From positions 1 to 64,000 of the forward strand of contig NZ_QJPK01000004.1 of the NCBI RefSeq assembly GCF_003259195.1: DNA of 64,000 nucleotides, written 5' to 3'. Positions within the stretch are counted from its first letter, which is position 1. Each line of letters opens with the position of its first letter. The notes under the pieces were generated by a model. It worked only from the letters and a program-made list of their open reading frames with translations. It made no database searches and was not told the DNA's origin. The position numbers were made by a program, and so were the translations under genes. This document shows positions 33,593 through 42,348 of this stretch, one piece after another. The DNA is from Paracoccus sediminilitoris. GTDB lineage: Bacteria; Pseudomonadota; Alphaproteobacteria; Rhodobacterales; Rhodobacteraceae.

Positions 33593-35251
33593 TCACGGAA
33601 CCTCGATCTTGCCGACCAGGGGCACGTCGTCGCGCGGTCCGACGCTGTGGCGTTCGATCATGCGATGGACCGCGGGATCGCCATCGCCGCGATGCAGGGC
33701 GCGCAGCTGGGTCGTCACCTCGGCGTCGGTCTTGGTGCGGCGCAGGTTGTGGCGGACATATTCGTCCCATGTGGCGATGTGATAGCTCTCGCTCCAATGG
33801 TCGGGATGTTCCAGATCGCGCAGCAGCGCCCAGCCCCGTGCCCCGTCGCGCCGGCGGATCATCCGGCGCTGCTGCATCAGGCGCAGGAATTCCGGCACGT
33901 CGTCGTGATCGATGCGGTAATCCACCATCACCATGACCGGCCCCGACCGCCCTCGCAGGTCCAGCTGCAGTGCCGGTTCCCGGAACCTGTTGGCCGGATC
34001 CAGATCGTGGCTGCCAAATTCGGGCGCCCGCAGCCAGATGCCCAGGGCACCCCCCGCCAGCAACAGCAGCCCCGCCGCCGTCAGCGCCGTCTGCACGCCA
34101 TGCGCGCCCGCGACGCCGCCCCAGGCCCATGACCCTGCGGCCATTCCGCCGAAGGTCGCCGTCTGGTACAGCGCCAGCGCGCGGGCCACGACCCAACGCG
34201 GCGTGGACAGCTGAACCGTCACGTTGAACAGCGACAGGGCCAGCACCCATGACGCGCCAGCAGGCAGCATCGCCAGCCCATGCAGCCAGATCGCGTCGGT
34301 CAGGCCCAGCACCAGCGCCGCGAAGGCGAACCCGCCAAAGGCCATGCGCACGACATGTTCATTCGACATGCGCGCCCGGATGCGCGGGTTCATCAGCGCG
34401 CCGCCGATGGCGCCGACGCCATAGCAACCCAGAAGCCCCCCGAACAAAAGCGACCCGCCCTCGGGGTGGCTTTTCGCCACCAATGGCAGCAGAGCCAGAA
34501 CGGCGATGGCGGCAAAACCGAACAGCGCCCCGCGCAGCAGCACCCGGATCAGGTTCGGCGACAGCACGACATAGCGCAGCCCCGCCCCCATCGCGGCCAT
34601 GAAGGGCTCGGGCGTGGTGACGCGCGGGGCCAGCTGGGGCTTCCACCGCGCCATCGCCCCCAAAAGCGGCAGATAGCTGAGCGCGTTGACCGCAAAGGCC
34701 GCCGCCGCGCCGAAGGCCGCGACGATGAAGCCGCCCGCCGCCGGTCCCACGCTGCGCATCAGGTTGAAGCCGACCGAATTCAGGCTGACCGCCGCAGGCA
34801 GGTCCTGACGGCCCACCAGATCCCCGATGCTGGCCTGCCAGGGCGGGTTGTAGAGCGCCTGCCCCGCGCCCAGCATGAAGGTGAACCCCAGCAGGATCCA
34901 AGGCGTCAGCCCGCCCGCATAGGCCACCGCCGCCAGGGCCAGCGACACGACGGTCATGAAGCACAGCGCCGCCATCAGCAGGCTTTTGCGGTCAAAGATA
35001 TCGGCCAAGGCTCCCGATGCGATGGCCAGCAGCATGATGGGCAGGGTGTTCGAGGCCTGAACCAGGGCGATCAGCGTCGCGCTGTCGGTCAGCTGCGTCA
35101 TCAGCCAGGCCGCCCCCACGGCCTGGACCAGCCCGCCGAAATTCGAGACCAGCGTTGCGCTCCAGAGCAGGCGGAAATCGGGATAGGACAGCGGGGCCAA
35201 GGCGCCGTTCGGGCGCTTGCGGTCGGGGTCGGTCGCAGAGATGTCGGGCAC
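33593..35251 (-). CDS. MFS transporter (MFS_3/EntS-like)
   Basis: A 552-residue transporter with about 12 membrane helices up to residue 420. The loop motifs include LADIFDRKSLLMAALCFMTV and FMLGAGQALYNPPWQASIGD, followed by GFNLMRSVGPAAGGFIVAAF. The last 130 residues are soluble and hold PVMVMVDYRIDHDDVPEFLR and YHIATWDEYVRHNLRRTKTD, an ABM-like domain found at the C-terminus of the PF05977 group. The family exports siderophores in EntS, but the substrate here is unknown. The start is uncertain: a GTG at 35251 is chosen, as the upstream codons look non-coding. Confidence 0.85.
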   Translation of the reverse strand: MPDISATDPDRKRPNGALAPLSYPDFRLLWSATLVSNFGGLVQAVGAAWLMTQLTDSATLIALVQASNTLPIMLLAIASGALADIFDRKSLLMAALCFMTVVSLALAAVAYAGGLTPWILLGFTFMLGAGQALYNPPWQASIGDLVGRQDLPAAVSLNSVGFNLMRSVGPAAGGFIVAAFGAAAAFAVNALSYLPLLGAMARWKPQLAPRVTTPEPFMAAMGAGLRYVVLSPNLIRVLLRGALFGFAAIAVLALLPLVAKSHPEGGSLLFGGLLGCYGVGAIGGALMNPRIRARMSNEHVVRMAFGGFAFAALVLGLTDAIWLHGLAMLPAGASWVLALSLFNVTVQLSTPRWVVARALALYQTATFGGMAAGSWAWGGVAGAHGVQTALTAAGLLLLAGGALGIWLRAPEFGSHDLDPANRFREPALQLDLRGRSGPVMVMVDYRIDHDDVPEFLRLMQQRRMIRRRDGARGWALLRDLEHPDHWSESYHIATWDEYVRHNLRRTKTDAEVTTQLRALHRGDGDPAVHRMIERHSVGPRDDVPLVGKIEVP

Positions 35252-35286
35252 AGGCTTTTCGTCTTTCAGATTGGCGGTCGGGCTTT

Positions 35287-35321
35287 CTTGGCAGGCGTAT
35301 CGGGCTTGGCAGGCGTGTCGG
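35287..35321. repeat. Two-copy direct repeat before the MFS gene
   Basis: CTTGGCAGGCGTATCGG and CTTGGCAGGCGTGTCGG are repeated with an 18-base period and one difference. They lie upstream of the chosen MFS start, within the leader or promoter region. Confidence 0.5.
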
Positions 35322-35478
35322 ATATGCCGCGCAGCCCCCACACCCTGCCGTTGAACCGGGCAGGGGGCGGCCCGGATCGCGGCGCGGCGATTCCCGGAAT
35401 GTTTTATTAGGGGCATTTGCGTGGCGATGATGAAACCTTTCCACACGCCAAGTTGTTCCCACGGCAGCGAAAGTTGAA

Positions 35479-35521
35479 CAGGCTGACGCCGTCGCGCAAC
35501 AGGCGACGCGGCGTCTGCCTG
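35479..35521 (+). promoter_or_regulatory. Long imperfect hairpin upstream of the L,D-transpeptidase
   Basis: CAGGC, ACGCCG and TCGC on the left pair with GCGA, CGGCGT and GCCTG on the right. This gives 15 base pairs with a TG/CT internal loop, a CG bulge and a 7-base apical loop. No T-run follows, so it is unlikely to be a terminator; a structured leader or small RNA is possible. Confidence 0.5.
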
Positions 35522-35689
35522 CCAAGACCCGTTCGGAGGCCTGCAAGGCTTGACGCGCGAAGGGCCCTGTGCCCATGGAATGATGATGAATCACGGATCG
35601 GGGCGACCCTTTGCCGTGGTGAAATGTTTTTGCTGCCTCGGTGCGGGCTCTGCCGCCTGCCACCGACGATGAACAAGGAAATTGAAACG

Positions 35690-36607
35690 ATGCGCCTCGC
35701 TTCTCTTCTCGCGGCGGCGGCCCTCGGGCTGGCGGCCTGCGGTCCCTCGCAGGAAACCGCCGCTCCGGCCGTGCAACAACCCGCGACCGTTCCCGACATC
35801 TACAAGGCCCGCACCGATACTGGTCCCGATGGCAACCCGATCCAGATCGCAGCCGTACGCGCCGCCTATCTGACTGACCGCAACCGCCGTCAGCTGGTCC
35901 CCTATAACGGCACCGAGACCCCCGGCACCATCGTCGTCGACCCCTATGCCCGCGTGCTGTATCACGTGCAGGACGGCGGTCAGGCCATGCGCTATGGCGT
36001 CGCGGTGGGCCGTGCGGGCAAGGGTTTCGAAGGCAGCGCGACGATCGCACGCAAGGCCGCATGGCCCAGCTGGCGTCCGACCGACAACATGCTGCGGACC
36101 GAACCGGAACTGTATTCCCAGTTCGCCGGCGGCCTGCCGGGCGGTATGCAGAACCCGCTGGGGTCGCGCGCGCTCTATCTGTATCAGGGCAGCGTCGATA
36201 CCTATTACCGCATCCACGGGACGCTGGACCCGTCCTCGATCGGCAAGGCCACCTCGGCCGGTTGTATCCGCATGTTCAACCAGGACGTGATGGATCTGTT
36301 CGAACAGATACCGACGGGCACCAAGGTCATCGTGCGCTCCGAAGCTGACAGCCTGCGCATGGAAGGCCCCATGGCTGAAACCCCCGAAGGCTATGTCCAG
36401 CCCGCCGCCCAAATTCAGCCCGACATGCAGGCGACTGCCGTTTCGGGCGCTGCCACGGCACCCGTCGCGACCCCGGTCACCGGCACGGTTACGGCGGCCG
36501 ATCCCTATGCCTCGACGGCGACGGTACAGACCGCGATGGTCACCGACCCCTTTGCCAATGACGCGGCCTTCGTGTCGCCGGTGGAAAGTGCCGTTCCGGG
36601 CCAGTGA
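35690..36607 (+). CDS. L,D-transpeptidase lipoprotein
   Basis: A 305-residue exported lipoprotein (lipobox LAAC at Cys17). The YkuD catalytic domain covers about residues 80-215, with IVVDPYARVLYHVQDGGQAM and the active-site motif HGTLDPSSIG..TSAGCIRM, where Cys192 is the nucleophile. Such enzymes make 3-3 cross-links in peptidoglycan or attach lipoproteins. The C-terminal tail of 90 residues is Ala/Thr/Val/Pro-rich and low complexity. Start: an ATG 21 bases upstream also fits, but the AAGGA before 35690 and the signal peptide favour this one. A hairpin terminator follows at 36664. Confidence 0.9.
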   Translation: MRLASLLAAAALGLAACGPSQETAAPAVQQPATVPDIYKARTDTGPDGNPIQIAAVRAAYLTDRNRRQLVPYNGTETPGTIVVDPYARVLYHVQDGGQAMRYGVAVGRAGKGFEGSATIARKAAWPSWRPTDNMLRTEPELYSQFAGGLPGGMQNPLGSRALYLYQGSVDTYYRIHGTLDPSSIGKATSAGCIRMFNQDVMDLFEQIPTGTKVIVRSEADSLRMEGPMAETPEGYVQPAAQIQPDMQATAVSGAATAPVATPVTGTVTAADPYASTATVQTAMVTDPFANDAAFVSPVESAVPGQ

Positions 36608-36663
36608 CGCGCCGCGCGCAACCCTGATCGCTCCTGCCCCATGGGCAGTTCGGCAACTGTGAC

Positions 36664-36690
36664 AGACCCCGGTTCGCGCCGGGGTCTTTC
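36664..36690 (+). terminator. Rho-independent terminator after the L,D-transpeptidase gene
   Basis: AGACCCCGG and CCGGGGTCT pair perfectly around a TTCGCG loop, followed by TTTCC. It lies between the transpeptidase gene and the Lys/Ala-rich gene. Confidence 0.75.
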
Positions 36691-36763
36691 CAATTGCAAA
36701 AACGGCAATCTGTGCGCAATGTCGGTCCAAGCCGTCCGACCATTCCGTCCAAGAGTTTTTGCC

Positions 36764-37684
36764 ATGCCCAATTACGCAAGACGTGAACAGGAAATCCTGA
36801 CCGCCGAACATCAGGCGCTGATGGTCAAGAGCCGCGCGCCGGATTTGGGGCTTCTGGCCGATGCCGACCTTCTGGCCCTGCTGGAACAGCTGCGTGTCGA
36901 AAAGGCTCTGGTCGCGGATGATCCCGCGGGCAATCCCGCCGATGGCGGTCTTGGACCCGCCCAACTGCTGGCCGCCGCCATCAAGCGGGTGGATCTGGAA
37001 CGGCGCAAGCGCGGCATTGCGCCCGGCATGGCGGCAGGTTCGGCCAATGCCGGACGCACGCCTATTACGCCCAAGGCTGTTGCCACCACCCGGCGGCGTG
37101 CCGCGGCCACGCCCCGCAAGCCTGCCGGTCGCAAATCCGCCGAGGCGCGCAAGACCGACCTGCGCACCGAACCCCACAGGGTGCCGAAGCAGAAGGCAAA
37201 ACGACCCGCCGCCCCCATCGAGGCGGATGCGGAAGACGCCATGGTAACGAGGAACAGCAAGATGCCGTTGACGGACACCGAGAAGGCCGCGAAGAAGGCC
37301 GCCCGCAAAGCCGAAAAGGAGGCCACCAAGGCCGCCGAGAAGGACGCTGCCCGCGAAGCCCGCCGCGCCGAGCGCAAGGCCTTGAAGGACGCCGAAAAGG
37401 AACAGGCCCGCGCGGAACGCAAGGCCGAGCGGAAGGCCGAAAAGGACGCGGCGCAAAAGGCCGAAAAACAGGCCGAGCGCGCCGAACGCAAGGCCGGGCG
37501 CAAATCCGCAGTGGGTGCCGAAATTACCCCTGCTGCCCTCAAGACGCAATCGGCTGAAAAGCCGAAATCGGACAAACCCAAGACAGACACCGCCAAGACC
37601 AAGGCAGCAAAGGCACCCAAGCCCAAGACGCCGAAGGACAAGCCCCCCAAGAACAAGGGTGCCGCAGCCAAGAAGGCCAAGTAG
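36764..37684 (+). CDS. Lys/Ala-rich histone-H1-like protein, function unknown
   Basis: A 306-residue highly basic protein. The N-terminal 90 residues form a non-repetitive region (MPNYARREQEILTAEHQALM, then LLADADLLALLEQLRVEKAL) that recurs in Rhodobacteraceae hypothetical proteins. The remaining two thirds are a Lys/Ala/Glu-rich tail with AEKxAxRAERKA-type heptads (about residues 165-245) and a final PKTPKDKPPKNKGAAAKKAK. Such tails are typical of bacterial histone-H1-like and coiled-coil or DNA-binding proteins. The role in nucleoid binding is inferred. It lies between two cell-wall genes. No strong ribosome site precedes the ATG. Confidence 0.75.
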   Translation: MPNYARREQEILTAEHQALMVKSRAPDLGLLADADLLALLEQLRVEKALVADDPAGNPADGGLGPAQLLAAAIKRVDLERRKRGIAPGMAAGSANAGRTPITPKAVATTRRRAAATPRKPAGRKSAEARKTDLRTEPHRVPKQKAKRPAAPIEADAEDAMVTRNSKMPLTDTEKAAKKAARKAEKEATKAAEKDAAREARRAERKALKDAEKEQARAERKAERKAEKDAAQKAEKQAERAERKAGRKSAVGAEITPAALKTQSAEKPKSDKPKTDTAKTKAAKAPKPKTPKDKPPKNKGAAAKKAK

Positions 37685-37713
37685 CGGCCGCGCCGGCGGC
37701 GGAAACGCATGAT

Positions 37714-38658
37714 ATGAAAAGACTGCCCGGATTCATTCTTTGCGGCGCGCTGGCCCTTGGCGCGACGCTGTCCACCGCGCCCGAAACCCGGGCGCGGCCT
37801 GCGGTCGATGCCTATCACGGGCTTGCCCCCCGCCCCCCGTCCGAGGATCGCCGCTGCACCGATGACGGGCGCGACTGCATCCTCAAGGCCAGCTATGCCG
37901 CCGATGTCTGCAAGCTGATCGAGCGCAACGCCAGCGAACAGGGGCTGGACCCGAATTTCCTGGCCCGCCTTCTGTGGAAGGAAAGCCGGTTCGAACCCTC
38001 GGCGGTCAGTCCCGCCGGGGCGCTTGGCATCGCCCAGTTCATGCCTGGCACGGCGGATCTTTACCGGCTGGACGACCCTTTCAACCCCGCGCAGGCGATC
38101 CACAAGGCGGCTTGGTATCTGGCGACGCTGTCGGATCGTTTCGGCAATATCGGCATGGCGGCGGTCGCCTATAACGGGGGCGAAAACCGCGCCGCGCGGT
38201 TCATGCAGCAGCAGACCACCCTGCCCTATGAAACCATCGACTATGTCGAGGCGATCACGGGTTTCGGTGCGCATCGCTGGCGTGACAATCCACCCGGCGA
38301 CGACGAATTGAAGCTGGCGTTGGACAAGGATCTGGATTTCCGGCCCGCCTGCGAAAAGATGGCCGGCGATCGCAGCCTGCGCGAATTCGAAACCCAGCCC
38401 CGCGTCTTTCCTTGGGGCGTGATCGTGGCCAGCCATCCCAGCCGGTCTGGTGCCGCCCAACAGGTGGCCCGCCTGAACCGCACCCTGCGCCCCATCCTGG
38501 ATCGGGGCGCGCAGGTCGGCTATGTCCGCAAGCGCATGAACGGCATGCCGCGCGCGGTCTATACCGCTCAGGTCGGCTACGAATCCAAATCCGCCGCCGC
38601 GACCTTCTGCAACCGCTTCAAGCGGATCGGCGGGCGCTGCATCGTCCTGAAGAACTGA
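37714..38658 (+). CDS. Lytic transglycosylase with C-terminal SPOR-like region
   Basis: A 314-residue exported protein: signal peptide to about residue 27, then an SLT domain at about residues 65-180. The catalytic Glu is in LWKESRFEPSAVSPAGALG (Glu90), followed by IAQFMPGTADLYRLDDP and AVAYNGGENRAARFM. These enzymes cleave the glycan strand of peptidoglycan, forming 1,6-anhydro-muropeptides. The C-terminal part (GVIVASHPSRSGAAQQVARL to the end, with FCNRFKRIGGRCIVLK) looks like a SPOR-type peptidoglycan-binding domain. Starts 29 bases after the Lys/Ala-rich gene. Confidence 0.9.
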   Translation: MKRLPGFILCGALALGATLSTAPETRARPAVDAYHGLAPRPPSEDRRCTDDGRDCILKASYAADVCKLIERNASEQGLDPNFLARLLWKESRFEPSAVSPAGALGIAQFMPGTADLYRLDDPFNPAQAIHKAAWYLATLSDRFGNIGMAAVAYNGGENRAARFMQQQTTLPYETIDYVEAITGFGAHRWRDNPPGDDELKLALDKDLDFRPACEKMAGDRSLREFETQPRVFPWGVIVASHPSRSGAAQQVARLNRTLRPILDRGAQVGYVRKRMNGMPRAVYTAQVGYESKSAAATFCNRFKRIGGRCIVLKN

Positions 38659-38662
38659 GCCG

Positions 38663-40864
38663 TCACAGAAAGCTTTGCGGATCGATATCCACCGACAGCC
38701 GCAGGTTGGTCGGCGGCTTGGCCAACGCCAGCCAGTCGGCGATGGCGGTCTGCAAGGGCGCCTGGCGCGGCGCGCGGATCAGCATGCGCATCCGGTGGCG
38801 ACCCCGGACCCGCGCGATGGGTGCAGGTGCGGGCCCCCATAATTCGGCCCCCGCCTGCGCCAGGGGGGCGGCCAAGGACGCCAGGTGGCGGGCGAAATCG
38901 CTGACGACGCCCAGGTCGGGATGCGACAGGATGACCCCCGCCAGCCGCCCGAAGGGGGGCATGCCCGCTGCCTGACGACCTGCGGCTTCGGCGTCCCAGA
39001 AACCCTCGTCCTGCCCCGACAGGATGGCGCGGATGACCGCGTGGTCGGGCTGATGGGTCTGCAGCATCGCAACCCCCGGCGCCGCCCCCGATTGCCGCCC
39101 CGCCCGGCCCGCCACCTGCCGCATCAGCTGAAAGCTGCGTTCCGCGGCGCGCAGGTCCGCGCCTTGCAGGCCCAGATCGGCGTCGATGACCCCCACCAGC
39201 GTCAGGCGACTGAAGTTATGGCCCTTGGCGACGATCTGGGTGCCGATGATGATGTCGGTATCGCCATCGGCGATCTGGGCGATCGCCTCCTTCAGCGCAC
39301 GCGAGGAATGGAACAGGTCCGAGGACAGCACCGTCGCCTTGGCATCGGGGAAACGGGCGGCGACCTCTTCGGCGATGCGTTCGACGCCGGGGCCGATGGG
39401 GGCCAGCTTGCCCTCGACCCCGCAAGACGGACATGCGGCGGGGATGGGCCGGGTTTCGCCGCATTGGTGACAGACCAGGCGGTTCTGGAAGCGGTGTTCC
39501 ACCATCCGCGCATCGCATTGGTGACAGCCGATCTGTTCCCCGCAGGCGCGGCAGACCGTCACCGGCGCAAAGCCGCGCCGGTTCAGGAACATCAACGATT
39601 GTTCGCCTTTGGCCAGCCTCGCCTGAACCTCGCGCACCAGGGTGGGGGAAATCCAGCGGCCCGGTTCCATCGCCTCGGCCCGCAGGTCGATGGCGGACAT
39701 CTGCGGCAGCTCTGCCTCGCCATAGCGCGACCGCAGGTCCAGACGGGTGTATTTGCCGCTGGCCGCGTTTACCCAGCTTTCAAGGCTGGGCGTGGCGGAT
39801 GCCAGCACCACCTGCGCCTTGTTGATCGAGGCCCGCATCACCGCCATGTCGCGGGCGCTGTAGAAGACCACGTCCTCCTGCTTGTAGCTGCTGTCATGTT
39901 CCTCATCGACGACGATCAGGCCCAGATCGGCAAAGGGCAGGAACAGCGCGGACCTTGCGCCCACGACCAGACCCACCTGGTTCGTGCCGGCCATGTGCCA
40001 CAGGCGCCTGCGTTCGGTGCGGGTAATGCCGCTGTGCCATTCGCCGGGGCGGGCGCCGAAACGTGCCTCGACGCGGTCCAGGAATTCCGAAGACAGCGCG
40101 ATTTCGGGCAGCAGGACCAGCGCCTGACGGCCCTGGGCCAGACATTCGGCGACGGCCTCCAGATAGACCTCGGTCTTGCCCGACCCGGTGACCCCGCGCA
40201 GCAGGGTGGTGCCATAGCTGCGGACGCGGATCTTGTCGCGCAGCGTATCGGCGGCCTCCTGTTGGTCGGCGGCTAGGGGCTTGCCGGACATCTGCGGATC
40301 AAGGCGCGGATAGGGCAGATCGCGCGGGGCCTCGATCTCGGCCAGCGCGCCCATGGCCACCAGCCCCTTGACCACGGATGTCCCCACCCCCGCCAGCTGC
40401 GCCAGCTCGGATGCCGCGAAACTGGCCCCGCCATGATCGGCCATCACCTGCAACACGCGGGTCCGCGCCTCGGTCATGCGTTCGGGCTGGCCCGATCCCG
40501 GCACGATCACCCGCCGCGCGGCGGGCGGCTGGTCCAGATCGGGCGCGCGGGTAGCCATCCGCAGCATCAGGGGCAGCGGCGTCAGGGTATAATCGGCGGC
40601 CCGCGTCAGGAAATCCAGGAAACCGGCGGAAAAGGGCTGCGCGTCCAGCACGCGCGCCACGGGGCGCAGCTTGGCCAAGTCGAAATCGCCCAAGCCCTCG
40701 CCCCAGACCAGGCCCAGGACGCGGCGCGGCCCCAGCGGCACCAGCACCAGCTGGCCTTGGCGCACGCCGCCCTCGGGCGACAGGTAGTCCAGCACGCCCA
40801 CCGGCTCGCAGGTCAGGACCGCGATCCGGGCGCGGGACGGGAAAAAGGCGGACGTGTCCATCAT
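38663..40864 (-). CDS. priA: Primosomal protein N' (replication restart helicase PriA)
   Basis: Superfamily 2 helicase that restarts stalled replication forks. Motif I is LLRGVTGSGKTEVYLEAVAE, motif II is VVDEEHDSSYKQED, and motif VI is in MRQVAGRAGRQSGAAPGVA. The zinc-binding region has eight cysteines as CRAC, CHQC, CHQC and CPSC between the helicase lobes. Length 733. Three adjacent possible starts occur (GTG 40867, ATG 40864, ATG 40861); 40864 is chosen, though the ribosome site is poor. Divergent from tal. Confidence 0.96.
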   Translation of the reverse strand: MMDTSAFFPSRARIAVLTCEPVGVLDYLSPEGGVRQGQLVLVPLGPRRVLGLVWGEGLGDFDLAKLRPVARVLDAQPFSAGFLDFLTRAADYTLTPLPLMLRMATRAPDLDQPPAARRVIVPGSGQPERMTEARTRVLQVMADHGGASFAASELAQLAGVGTSVVKGLVAMGALAEIEAPRDLPYPRLDPQMSGKPLAADQQEAADTLRDKIRVRSYGTTLLRGVTGSGKTEVYLEAVAECLAQGRQALVLLPEIALSSEFLDRVEARFGARPGEWHSGITRTERRRLWHMAGTNQVGLVVGARSALFLPFADLGLIVVDEEHDSSYKQEDVVFYSARDMAVMRASINKAQVVLASATPSLESWVNAASGKYTRLDLRSRYGEAELPQMSAIDLRAEAMEPGRWISPTLVREVQARLAKGEQSLMFLNRRGFAPVTVCRACGEQIGCHQCDARMVEHRFQNRLVCHQCGETRPIPAACPSCGVEGKLAPIGPGVERIAEEVAARFPDAKATVLSSDLFHSSRALKEAIAQIADGDTDIIIGTQIVAKGHNFSRLTLVGVIDADLGLQGADLRAAERSFQLMRQVAGRAGRQSGAAPGVAMLQTHQPDHAVIRAILSGQDEGFWDAEAAGRQAAGMPPFGRLAGVILSHPDLGVVSDFARHLASLAAPLAQAGAELWGPAPAPIARVRGRHRMRMLIRAPRQAPLQTAIADWLALAKPPTNLRLSVDIDPQSFL

Positions 40865-40899
40865 CACCCGCGATAACTACGCCCCCCCTGCGCGGTTGC

Positions 40900-40922
40900 A
40901 AGCCCCGCAGCGGGGGTTGTTT
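40900..40922 (+). promoter_or_regulatory. Terminator-like hairpin upstream of tal
   Basis: CCCCG and CGGGG pair around a CAG loop, extended by AA/TT across one mismatch and followed by GTTTCCGTTTCC. It lies between the divergent priA and tal starts, about 60 bases before tal. It could be a leader hairpin of tal. Confidence 0.35.
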
Positions 40923-40983
40923 CCGTTTCCGCCCTGCGCCACAAGTCGTATGACCCCGCTGAACCGAGCAAGAGGAGCCGGCC

Positions 40984-41637
40984 ATGAAATTCTTCGTCGA
41001 TACCGCCGACGTCGCCGCCATCAAGGAACTGAACGATCTTGGCATGGTGGACGGTGTGACCACCAACCCGTCGCTGATCCTGAAATCGGGCCGCAACATC
41101 GCAGAAGTCACCAAGGAGATCTGCGACCTGGTCGACGGTCCCGTCAGCGCCGAAGTCGTCGCCGAAAAGGCCGATGACATGATCCGCGAAGGCAAGCACC
41201 TTGCCCAGATCGCGGAAAACATCACCATCAAGGTGCCGCTGACCTGGGACGGCCTGAAGGCCTGCCGCGTCCTGACCGACGAAGGTTTCATGGTCAACGT
41301 GACCCTGTGCTTCACCGCGGCGCAGGCGCTGCTGGCCGCCAAGGCCGGCGCGACCTTCATCAGCCCCTTCATCGGGCGCCTGGACGACATCAACCTGGAC
41401 GGCATGGACCTGATCGCGGATATCCGCGAGATCTATGACAACTATGGCTACGAGACCGAGATCCTGGCGGCATCCATCCGCAGCGTGAACCACATCGTCG
41501 ATGCCGCCAAGATCGGTGCCGACGTGATCACCGCCCCCCCGGCGGTCATCAAGGCGATGGCGAACCACATCTTGACCGACAAGGGTCTGGCGCAGTTCAA
41601 TGCGGACTGGGCACAGACCGGCCAGAAGATCGGCTGA
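40984..41637 (+). CDS. tal: Transaldolase (small subfamily 3B type)
   Basis: A 217-residue TIM-barrel enzyme transferring a dihydroxyacetone unit between sugar phosphates. The Schiff-base lysine is Lys83 in [30 protein letters not shown] and GVTTNPSLI are the N-terminal signatures. The position equivalent to Gln59 of E. coli fructose-6-phosphate aldolase is Glu57 here, and the position of Tyr131 is Phe129. Both are the transaldolase residues, so this is likely a transaldolase and not a fructose-6-phosphate aldolase. AAGAGGAGCCGGCC precedes the ATG. Followed by DUF484-xerC. Confidence 0.92.
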   Translation: MKFFVDTADVAAIKELNDLGMVDGVTTNPSLILKSGRNIAEVTKEICDLVDGPVSAEVVAEKADDMIREGKHLAQIAENITIKVPLTWDGLKACRVLTDEGFMVNVTLCFTAAQALLAAKAGATFISPFIGRLDDINLDGMDLIADIREIYDNYGYETEILAASIRSVNHIVDAAKIGADVITAPPAVIKAMANHILTDKGLAQFNADWAQTGQKIG

Positions 41638-41667
41638 TCACCAGGGAACGGCGACAAGGGGCAAGGC

Positions 41668-42348
41668 ATGAGCGACGGTCTGGAACAGGAACTTCGTGAC
41701 AGGCTGCTGGCCAGCCCCCAGGACCTGCTGGCGGACCGTGATGTCATGCGCGCCCTTGTCGCCACCCACGAGGCCGAGACGGGTGCCAATGTCATCGACA
41801 TCCGCGGCCGTGCCATGCAGGCGCTGGAAACGCGCCTGAACCGGCTGGAGGCGACGCATGAAAGCGTGATCGCCGCCGCCTATGACAACCAGTCCGGCGT
41901 GGCGATCGTGCATCGCGCCGTGCTGGCCCTGCTGGAGGCGGCCGACCTGCCCGACCTGGTGGGCCGCCTGCAATCGGACACCGCCCCCCTTCTGCGCATC
42001 GAAACGCTGCGCCTGGTCGTTGAGGGCACCCATGACATCGACTGGCCCGAGGACACGCTGATCACCCCCGAGGGCGCGATCGACAGCATCCTGCAGGCCG
42101 GGCGCCGCACCCCGCGCGGCGACGACATCGTGCTGCGCCCTGCCTTGGTGCTGACCCGTCCGCTGCACGGCCGCTCGGTCGGGTCCGAGGCGCTGCTGCC
42201 CCTTGACCTGGGGTCGAACATGCCGCGGGCCATGCTGCTGATGGGCAGTGCCGATGCCGCGCGCTTCATGCCCGCCCATGGCACCGACCTGCTGCGCTTT
42301 TTCGCGCAGGTCTTTCGGATGGTCCTGCTGGACCGCCTGCGGCGATGA
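41668..42348 (+). CDS. DUF484 family protein
   Basis: A 226-residue protein with an N-terminal helix (LEQELRDRLLASPQDLLADR) and the TGANVIDIRGRAMQALETRL coiled coil. A GAF-like domain follows, with SEALLPLDLGSNMPRAMLLM and SADAARFMPAHGTDLLRFFA. DUF484 genes commonly sit just before xerC, as yigA does in E. coli. The stop overlaps the xerC start by 4 bases. The function is unknown; a small-molecule sensor is possible from the GAF-like fold. Confidence 0.9.
   Translation: MSDGLEQELRDRLLASPQDLLADRDVMRALVATHEAETGANVIDIRGRAMQALETRLNRLEATHESVIAAAYDNQSGVAIVHRAVLALLEAADLPDLVGRLQSDTAPLLRIETLRLVVEGTHDIDWPEDTLITPEGAIDSILQAGRRTPRGDDIVLRPALVLTRPLHGRSVGSEALLPLDLGSNMPRAMLLMGSADAARFMPAHGTDLLRFFAQVFRMVLLDRLRR

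Larger units (their letters stand above)
35252..35689. other. Gene-free divergent region between MFS and L,D-transpeptidase
   Basis: No convincing gene was seen in this 438-base stretch. It holds the 18-base-period repeat at 35287-35321, a CCCTGCC/GGCAGGG hairpin near 35343-35364, an AT-rich patch TTTTATTA near 35402, and a long imperfect hairpin at 35479-35521. Both divergent genes should have promoters here. No matching tRNA or riboswitch pattern was recognised. Confidence 0.6.

Noticed and set aside
35591-37549. 652-codon minus-strand frame rich in Gly and Leu
   Set aside because: Antisense to the L,D-transpeptidase and the Lys/Ala-rich gene. The repeats are mirror images of the Lys codons.
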